Below, in pieces: positions 47,868 to 53,341 of a stretch of DNA of 53,341 nt. Made by a program: the position numbers and the translations under genes. Position 1 is the stretch's first letter; each line of letters begins with the position of its first letter. The notes beneath the pieces are model-generated. The model was not told the DNA's origin and searched no databases. It was given only the letters and a program-made list of their open reading frames with translations. Source of the DNA: an uncultured Chromatiaceae bacterium (GTDB taxonomy: Bacteria; Pseudomonadota; Gammaproteobacteria; DRLM01); the NCBI GenBank assembly GCA_945787555.1, contig CALZJG010000073.1:1-53341 (forward strand). The letters run 5' to 3'.

Positions 47868-50510
47868 ATGGGCCGCGCTGGGCGAGGAGTCTGGGTGGAT
47901 GTCGGCGGCCTGGCGCTGCTGTTCTATTTCATCATTGATCGTCTGCCGTTGGGATACCTCTTTGCCGACACGGTTCTGACCGGTGGTGACGCCGCGTCGT
48001 GGTATCAAGTCGCCTTGCATTTGAAGACAGAGCTGTTGCCGGCGGGTCGTTTGTTCGGTTGGGATCAGGGTAACTTCTTCGGCTACCCCAATTTTCAGTA
48101 CTACTTCATTCCGCCTTTCTTGCTCGCGGTGCTGCTCAGCTATGTCATGCCGCTCACCATGGCGCTCAAGCTGGTCACGGTGCTTGGAGTGATCGGCTTA
48201 CCGGTGGCGGTATACGGCGCGCTGCGTCTGCTCGCCTATCCCCGGCCGCTGCCTTTAGTGGGTGCCTGGGCCTCGTTGGTGTTTCTATTCAACGAGCGCT
48301 ACACCATGTTCGGCGGCAACTGGCTTAGCACCTTGGCGGGTGAATTCAGTTACAGCATCGCCTTTCTCTTGTTGGTCGTGTTTGTCGCTTTTCTTCGGCG
48401 CGGCGTGGCGGTGCGCCGCTATTTCGTAATCAATGCCGTGTTGCTGGCGCTGATCGGTTTGAGTCACGCCTTCGTGTTTCTGGTGGCGGTAGTGACGCCG
48501 TTGTATTTCTTGATCGGTCGCGCGCAGGCGCGTGCGAACATCGGATATGTGGCTGGCGTGTATGGCCTGGCGTTTTTGCTGATGGCGTTTTGGGTGTTGC
48601 CCATGTTGGCCTTGTTCGACTACACCACACCCATCAACATGATTTGGCGCTTTCATACTCTGGGGCAGTGGTGGGACGGACTGTACGGCCCGTTATTGGC
48701 GCTGGGCCTGGCTGCGGCCTCCTTGTGCGTGTTTCGTCTGTTTCGCACCTATCACGGCACACTCTATCTTTACCTGCTGGGGGTGGCCGCGGCGTGGTAT
48801 CTGGCGGCGTCGGTGATCCATGTCGCCGATATCCGCTTCGTGCCCTTCATGGTGTTCTTCAGCCTCATGGCGATGGTCGATGTCGTCGCCTGTCTGGCGT
48901 CCGCCGCACCGCGTCGTGGCGCCTGGGCGCGTGGCGTGGCATTGCTGGTGGCGGTGATAGTGGGAGGGACGTGGATCTACGATCCCGATCTGCAAGCGCC
49001 GGCCTGGGTTGCATGGAATTATTCCGGCTATGAGACCAAGCCTGCGTTACGCGACGGCACCTTGGATCAACTGCGCGCCCTGCTTGCGGACGAGTCGGGT
49101 GCCCCACGCGTCGCCTGGGAAAAGGCGAGCTACGATCAAGACTACGGCAGTGATCGCGTGTTCGAAAACCTGCCGCTGTTCACCGGGCGTTGGTCGACTG
49201 AAGGCATACACTACGCCTCCGGCCTGCTCAGTAAAGCGATCAGCGTCATGCATGGCGAGTATTCGCTGTACAGCGCCTCGCCCGAACCCATTGTCTATTC
49301 CCATTACAATATTGATATCCTGCCGGCGCGTTTCCGGATGTTCAACATCCGCGACTTCATTGCCGTCAGTCCGACCATTACCGGCTTGCTGGACGCTTCG
49401 CCGCATTTCGAATTGCGCGGCCGTGCCGGCAGGTACGGCGTGTATTCCTTGCGTGGCGAATCTCACCGTTATGTGGAAACGCCGGACTATCATCCGCAGG
49501 TGGTGGAGATGGAGCCTAAACAATGGAAACAGCGTTATCATGCCTGGTTCCGGCGTGGCGAACATCTCGACGTACCCTTGGTGGCGACACAGCATGTGCC
49601 TGCTAAGATGCGAAGTACACACTTTAAGAGCACACCGGCGGTATTGGATGAGTACGGCATCGTCGCTGACATGACACCCATCCCTGTGCCCAAGGCGCAG
49701 ATCAGCGCAGAACACCTGGATAACTATTCTATCCGCTTTCGCACCGACCGGCCGGGCGAGCCGCATCTCATCAAAGTGGCCTACTCACCCAACTGGTACG
49801 CGCTGGGCGGTGAAGAGCTACTTCCCGTGAGTCCTGGCTTGATGCTGGTGTTTCCGAACTCGGAACAGGTCGAGCTGCGCTATGGTCGCCATGTGAGTGA
49901 AGTGGTAGGGGTGGTCCTGTCCTTGCTGGGACTGACGTTGTGCATCGTGGTGGGGCGTCGGCCTGCGCTGTTGCAGTCTTGGGTGGCGCTACGTCCCGTC
50001 GTGTGGGCAGGCATACTCATAGGGCGCGGCCAATATGTGTTGTGGGTGTCGGTAGTGATCGTCGTGGCGGCGGTCTGTGTGCAAGGGTATACCGCCAAGC
50101 AACGCGTGCACGCCGATTACCAAGCCGGTCTGGCCTTGGCAAGTGCGGGGCGGGAGGCGGCAGCCATCCCCTATTTTCAACGCGCGGCCGATGCGCGCAA
50201 TGTCGCCGAACGTGATGACAGCGACGTGCCCTCGGCTATGTATGCGCTGGCGCGCGCCCACGAGTCAGTGGCCGACAACGACGCCGCGCTGGCGGTGTTC
50301 AAACGTTTGCTGCATGACTATCCGAGATGGATCTACGTGCACGAGATTCACGCGCACCTGGGGCGCCTACTGCAGCAGCGCGGCGAATGGGAACAAGCCG
50401 CGTACCATTATCAACGGTGTCTGGGTATCGACGTCGATTCGGATTATGTGGCGCGTTGTCAGGAGGGCTTGGCTCAAGTGAAAGGGGCGCGAGGCGTGCA
50501 AGATGGTTGA
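47868..50510 (+). CDS. Large multi-spanning membrane protein (PTPS-related/YfhO-like) with C-terminal TPRs
   Basis: 880 residues from the ATG at 47868 (frame open from 47808 inside the previous gene). About 12 membrane helices in the first 400 residues, with a first periplasmic loop GGDAASWYQVALHLK and the segment MFGGNWLSTLAGEFSYS, reminiscent of the PTPS-related membrane domain found in YfhO-type proteins and other GT-C-fold transferases. A large periplasmic domain (about 400-680), further hydrophobic helices (about 685-760), then TPR-like helices at the end (QAGLALASAGREAAAIPYFQRA, RLLQQRGEWEQAAYHYQRCL). A role as a sugar transferase using the lipid-linked donor made by its neighbours is inferred. 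Confidence 0.75.
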   Translation: MGRAGRGVWVDVGGLALLFYFIIDRLPLGYLFADTVLTGGDAASWYQVALHLKTELLPAGRLFGWDQGNFFGYPNFQYYFIPPFLLAVLLSYVMPLTMALKLVTVLGVIGLPVAVYGALRLLAYPRPLPLVGAWASLVFLFNERYTMFGGNWLSTLAGEFSYSIAFLLLVVFVAFLRRGVAVRRYFVINAVLLALIGLSHAFVFLVAVVTPLYFLIGRAQARANIGYVAGVYGLAFLLMAFWVLPMLALFDYTTPINMIWRFHTLGQWWDGLYGPLLALGLAAASLCVFRLFRTYHGTLYLYLLGVAAAWYLAASVIHVADIRFVPFMVFFSLMAMVDVVACLASAAPRRGAWARGVALLVAVIVGGTWIYDPDLQAPAWVAWNYSGYETKPALRDGTLDQLRALLADESGAPRVAWEKASYDQDYGSDRVFENLPLFTGRWSTEGIHYASGLLSKAISVMHGEYSLYSASPEPIVYSHYNIDILPARFRMFNIRDFIAVSPTITGLLDASPHFELRGRAGRYGVYSLRGESHRYVETPDYHPQVVEMEPKQWKQRYHAWFRRGEHLDVPLVATQHVPAKMRSTHFKSTPAVLDEYGIVADMTPIPVPKAQISAEHLDNYSIRFRTDRPGEPHLIKVAYSPNWYALGGEELLPVSPGLMLVFPNSEQVELRYGRHVSEVVGVVLSLLGLTLCIVVGRRPALLQSWVALRPVVWAGILIGRGQYVLWVSVVIVVAAVCVQGYTAKQRVHADYQAGLALASAGREAAAIPYFQRAADARNVAERDDSDVPSAMYALARAHESVADNDAALAVFKRLLHDYPRWIYVHEIHAHLGRLLQQRGEWEQAAYHYQRCLGIDVDSDYVARCQEGLAQVKGARGVQDG

Positions 50511-51360
50511 GTTCATTTATAAAGTGATAAGACGTGTGCTTGCCTGCATCTTGCTCGTCATGGCGATGGGATGGGTGACGCTGTCTACGGCGCACGCCGA
50601 AAAAATCGCCGTAACCGTCACCAGTCGTGTCACGCCGGTCGCGGGCGGCATAGATGTCGAGCTCGCGCTACGCAATGACGGCGACGTGCGTTTGTGGCAG
50701 GTCAGCGCCGACATCCATGCTGTTGACGGTGTGCGGTACTTGCCTGTCGCGCCGAGTTTAGTTCCCCGTCAGACGAAAACGCACGCCCTCACCCTGAGCC
50801 TGCCCGATATGGGGGGGAGTTATCACCTTCCGGTGTGGGTGCGTTATCACGACGGAGGCGGCAAGCGTCATGAGGCGATCCATGTCTTGCCCATAGACTT
50901 AGCCGACGTAGATCAGTCTGTGCGCACCGCTCTGATTGTCATGCCTCGCGATGGCGGCAAGGGCATCGTCGAGCTGACGGTGGACAACTTGAGTAACCAG
51001 TTACGAGACATGTCACTGACCTGGTTGCATAGCGATGTCATCAGCTTCAAGAACCCCCAGGAAGAAGTGACGGTGGCACCGGGGCGAAAGATTGCAGTCC
51101 GCTTTGAGTACCAGGCGAATTTTTCGGCGCCGCAGGGGCGCTATCCGCTCTATGTGATCGTGGCTGGTGCTGCTGGCGGCGTTCATGATTCGACCTTGGC
51201 GGAAGGTCTCATAGAATTGCGTGCAACGCCCTCGTTCTTCGCCCGCCTGTTCGCGGCAACTGAGGCGTGGTATGTAGCGATCCTGTTGTTGGCAGCGTGG
51301 CTATTGTTGATCGCCGGTTATGATATTTGGCGGGCATGGCGGCGGAGCATGCCCAGTTGA
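50503..51360 (+). CDS. Exported, membrane-anchored protein of unknown function
   Basis: 285 residues; ATG overlaps the previous stop by 8 bp. A signal peptide (about 10-32, ending AHA), then two Ig-like beta domains (VTPVAGGIDVELALRNDGDVRLW; later IVELTVDNLSNQLRDMSLTWL), a C-terminal membrane helix (about 253-275) and a short basic tail RAWRRSMPS. The layout suits a periplasmic protein held at the inner membrane, possibly an accessory of the preceding membrane protein. No family recognised. Confidence 0.72.
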   Translation: MVEFIYKVIRRVLACILLVMAMGWVTLSTAHAEKIAVTVTSRVTPVAGGIDVELALRNDGDVRLWQVSADIHAVDGVRYLPVAPSLVPRQTKTHALTLSLPDMGGSYHLPVWVRYHDGGGKRHEAIHVLPIDLADVDQSVRTALIVMPRDGGKGIVELTVDNLSNQLRDMSLTWLHSDVISFKNPQEEVTVAPGRKIAVRFEYQANFSAPQGRYPLYVIVAGAAGGVHDSTLAEGLIELRATPSFFARLFAATEAWYVAILLLAAWLLLIAGYDIWRAWRRSMPS

Positions 51361-51390
51361 CGATGTGGCAACGGCGGCGCTCCTCAAGTT

Positions 51391-51417
51391 CCCTCCCCCG
51401 CAGGCGGGAGAGGGTTA
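51391..51417. repeat. Dispersed palindromic repeat copy
   Basis: CCCTCCCCCGCAGGCGGGAGAGGG: the clearest form of the repeat. It lies 30 bp after the stop of the 50503 gene, at the end of the glycosylation-like operon. Confidence 0.7.
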
Positions 51418-51460
51418 GGGCGTTTGGATAAAACACTGCCATAAAGGGGCGCTGCCCCTG

Positions 51461-51523
51461 TCCTCTCTCATCCCCGCGGCGGCGCCCCCCTCGCTAGGCT
51501 CTTCCCGCCCGCGGTAGAGGGAA
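51461..51523. repeat. Dispersed palindromic repeat copy, diverged
   Basis: TCCTCTCTCATCCCCGCGGCGGCGCCCCCCTCGC is followed by CTCTTCCCGCCCGCGGTAGAGGG, a worn relative with the order CATCCCC-GGCG-CTCTTCCCG-GCGGTAGAG, most like the copy at 660-790. Confidence 0.6.
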
Positions 51524-51626
51524 CAATGCTGTCGATTCGACGTAGCTCAATCCCGATCGACTTTTTACATCTTTTGATCACCACTAGGCGCTATAATCCC
51601 AGCCATCTCAGCTAGGATACCCTGCC

Positions 51627-52472
51627 ATGACCAACAAAATGTTTGCTTGGAAACCCGCCGCCTGCGTCATCGCCTTGTGTTGCCTCATGGCGCCGCTGCA
51701 CGCCGAAGTCGATGTCGAAGTGGCGAACGATAAACTCACCCAACTCGCGAACGGTGAACATCGTTCCGAGGCCTACAAGGCTCGGAATGTCTATCGTCAT
51801 CCGGTGGAAACCTTAGTGTTCTTCGGTCTGCGCGACGACATGAGCGTCGTCGAAATCGCCCCGGGCGGGGGCTGGTACACGGAGATCATCGCCCCCTATG
51901 TACGGGAGCATGGAAAGTACTATGCGGCCGGATTCGATGCCGACTCTCCTTCCAGGTTCGTGCGCAAATCCACCGCCCGTTTCAAGGCCAAGCTCGCCGA
52001 GCATCCCGATCTGTACGATCACACCATCATCACTCCTCTGTCGCCGGCCGATAAAACCGCTATTGCGCCTGCAGGCTCCACCGACCTGGTTTTGACCTTC
52101 CGCAACGTGCACAACTGGATGGCGGCCGGCACCGCGGACGGCGTATTCGCCGCCATGTACGCCGCGCTCAAACCCGGCGGCATCTTGGGACTGGTCGAAC
52201 ATCGCGGTAATCCTGCCGTCGCCCAAGACACTAAGGCCAAGTCCGGCTACGTCAACCAAGACTATGTCGTTCAATTGGCCGAGAAGGCGGGTTTCCAGCT
52301 GGTAGAAGAATCGGAGATCAACGCCAATCCCAAGGACAGTAAGGATTATCCCGAAGGCGTGTGGACGCTGCCGCCCACCTTGAAATTGAAAGGACGCGAT
52401 CGCGATCGCTATCTCGCCATCGGCGAGAGCGACCGCATGACCTTGAAATTCGTCAAGCCGGAGAGGCCTTGA
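51627..52472 (+). CDS. Exported SAM-dependent methyltransferase-like protein
   Basis: 281 residues. A signal peptide (about 8-26, ending LHA) precedes a class I methyltransferase-like domain: VVEIAPGGGWYTEIIAPYV as the SAM loop (near 72-90), LVLTFRNVHNWM (post-motif), and KPGGILGLVEHRG. It fits the group of predicted methyltransferases (COG4798 pattern) that carry export signals, whose activity outside the cytoplasm is unexplained. The C-terminal half has GVWTLPPTLKLK and FVKPERP. It stands alone among repeats. Confidence 0.85.
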   Translation: MTNKMFAWKPAACVIALCCLMAPLHAEVDVEVANDKLTQLANGEHRSEAYKARNVYRHPVETLVFFGLRDDMSVVEIAPGGGWYTEIIAPYVREHGKYYAAGFDADSPSRFVRKSTARFKAKLAEHPDLYDHTIITPLSPADKTAIAPAGSTDLVLTFRNVHNWMAAGTADGVFAAMYAALKPGGILGLVEHRGNPAVAQDTKAKSGYVNQDYVVQLAEKAGFQLVEESEINANPKDSKDYPEGVWTLPPTLKLKGRDRDRYLAIGESDRMTLKFVKPERP

Positions 52473-52594
52473 TCCCAGTTCAAAAAAGCGAAGTAGGATG
52501 CAGTGGACAAGGTGAACCGAAGGTCGCGGTCTGGCAGCCGCATCTGTCGCGCGATCAATGGGGTTCTTACCGCACCGCATTCTATGAGGACTTA

Positions 52595-52626
52595 CCCCCC
52601 TCCCGCAGGCGGGAGAGGGGTGAGGG
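52595..52626. repeat. Dispersed palindromic repeat copy
   Basis: CCCCCCTCCCGCAGGCGGGAGAGGGGTGAGGG: the same 18-bp CCTCCCGCAGGCGGGAGA core as at 51391 and 53043. Confidence 0.7.
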
Positions 52627-52772
52627 CGGCGAAAAGAGCGTCATCGCCGCATAGAGTGCGTTGACCCTTTTTTTGCCCGTGGCCCGTGGCCCGCGGAGCT
52701 CCGGGTTTGGCAAACAACGCTCCACCCAGGCAACGCTCGCTGTTTGTGCCTAATCGCATCCTGCGTGGTTTA

Positions 52773-52806
52773 CTCCCTCTCCCGCGGGCGTCGAGAGCGT
52801 AGCGAG
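52773..52806. repeat. Dispersed palindromic repeat copy, partial
   Basis: CTCCCTCTCCCGCGGGCG followed by TCGAGAGCGTAGCGAG: contains the left arm and a GAGAGCGTAGCGAG spacer like the one in the 660-790 copy (GCTACGCTC on the other strand), so it is a half-unit in inverse orientation. Confidence 0.55.
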
Positions 52807-53042
52807 TCGCAGCGGGCTGGATGTCAGGAAGCTGATTGCGCGGCAACCTGACCTACGTGGCTATGATGGCATGCAAACCCAGCGCGGTTTATTATCCGGC
52901 CGGAATTCGGATGGCCGACAATGAGGCAATTTCTCAGGCTGGCGCATCAGAGGCAGGGCGCATTCGACGTGGGCCGTAATGCGTCAGCATCATTCGCGTT
53001 ATCGATGCGGTTCGTTTTTTACCGCGCAATAATCGATTCTTA

Positions 53043-53080
53043 CACCCTCTCCCGCAGGCGGGAGAGGGCGGGGGTGAGGG
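53043..53080. repeat. Dispersed palindromic repeat copy
   Basis: CACCCTCTCCCGCAGGCGGGAGAGGGCGGGGGTGAGGG. A perfect CCCTCTCCCGC/GCGGGAGAGGG palindrome followed by the GGTGAGGG tail also seen near 52620. Confidence 0.7.
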
Positions 53081-53194
53081 TGGTGATACGAGCGTCATCG
53101 CGGCATCAAAGGGTGTTTCCCTTTGTATCCGTTGCTCACCAAATCACGGCAGATCGCCAGGGAGGATGTTCGGAAATATGGGCATCCTAACAAG

Positions 53195-53341
53195 CTTAAG
53201 TAAGTGCCATTCGAGTCTGACCCGAATGGCACTTACTTAAGAATAACTAACTGAGTAGAAAGATAAAGTAAGACTGGCTCAAGGTGATAAGGTGTGAGTC
53301 GCGAAACCACAAACCATCACAACAGGAGCCAGCCTTAATGC
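53195..53341 (+). mobile_element. Left end of an apparent insertion sequence
   Basis: A perfect 19-bp inverted repeat (53195-53213 and 53223-53241; core TAAGTGCCATTCG) encloses a 9-bp loop AGTCTGACC. It is followed by about 95 bp of leader with AGGAG at 53324-53328 and ATG at 53338, the likely start of a transposase gene cut off by the window edge. CTGGCTC (53274-53280) is complementary to GAGCCAG (53326-53332), which covers the ribosome-binding site. The family cannot be assigned from this end alone. Confidence 0.55.

Larger units (their letters stand above)
52473..53194. other. Repeat-rich intergenic region
   Basis: About 720 bp without a credible gene. It has three copies of the dispersed palindrome (listed separately), a direct repeat CCCGTGGCCCGTGGCCCGCGG near 52676-52696, and stretches related to the GTAGGATGCGG / GGGCGCATTCGACGTGGGCCGTAATGCG element (near 52492 and 52955-53030). 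Nothing else recognised. Confidence 0.5.

Noticed and set aside
52361-52654. 97-residue plus-strand ORF at the end of the methyltransferase gene
   Set aside because: Out-of-frame overlap with the real gene, then continues into repeat DNA.
51390-53080. CRISPR array suggested by recurring palindromes
   Set aside because: Copies are irregularly spaced, differ in length and are found across the whole window; no unique spacers of constant size.

Overview
This window is chromosomal DNA from a Gram-negative bacterium, most likely a gammaproteobacterium. The gene order dapF-DUF484-xerC, the FimT/PilW/PilX/PilV minor pilin cluster, outer-membrane proteins, RND efflux genes and moderately high GC all point that way. 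No rRNA, tRNA or CRISPR array was seen, and genus cannot be assigned from sequence alone.

Layout. 1-91 is the 3' end of an OmpA-like gene. 936-2300 encodes a succinate-semialdehyde-type aldehyde dehydrogenase. 3419-7767 is a four-gene unit: porin, short PstS-like periplasmic protein, chemoreceptor and diheme cytochrome c peroxidase. It is followed by two exported proteins (an Asn-rich peptide and a DUF6448 protein). 9364-12668 holds a DUF6544-like protein, a sulfotransferase, a small cytochrome c and a DUF4336 protein. 13039-16101 (minus) is a large hybrid histidine kinase. 16776-21182 (minus) contains an isoprenylcysteine-methyltransferase-like protein, xerC, DUF484, dapF and a cation efflux transporter, with a DksA-like gene divergent at 21311.

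21970-28840 is rich in pyrophosphate and nucleotide energetics: soluble pyrophosphatase, membrane ion-pumping pyrophosphatase, a decayed copy of the pfp 3' end, a small lipoprotein, intact PPi-dependent phosphofructokinase, and an adenylate kinase with a roughly 245-residue histone-H1-like Lys/Ala tail. hemB follows, sharing its stop region with a convergent MerR/B12-binding (CarH/LitR-type) regulator. The regulator faces a divergent gpx / glutaredoxin-like / RND efflux unit across an intergenic region with three paired TGTACA-type sites and a structured leader. This suggests a light- or B12-controlled oxidative-stress regulon.

36848-41893 carries plsY, folB, folK, a pteridine reductase, a MidA-type methyltransferase and a patatin-like phospholipase. 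42354-46472 is a type IV (pseudo)pilin cluster. Its last member has a mucin-like Thr tract and a six-Cys tail. Directly downstream (46570-51360) is a compact operon of a polyprenyl-phosphate-type glycosyltransferase, an EmrE/ArnE-like small transporter, a large multi-spanning membrane protein with TPRs and an exported membrane-anchored protein. I propose a pilin- or surface-glycosylation module. 51627-52472 is an exported methyltransferase-like protein. The rest is repeat-rich and ends in the left part of an apparent insertion sequence. A GC-rich palindrome around CCTCTCCCGCAGGCGGGAGAGG recurs throughout the intergenic regions.
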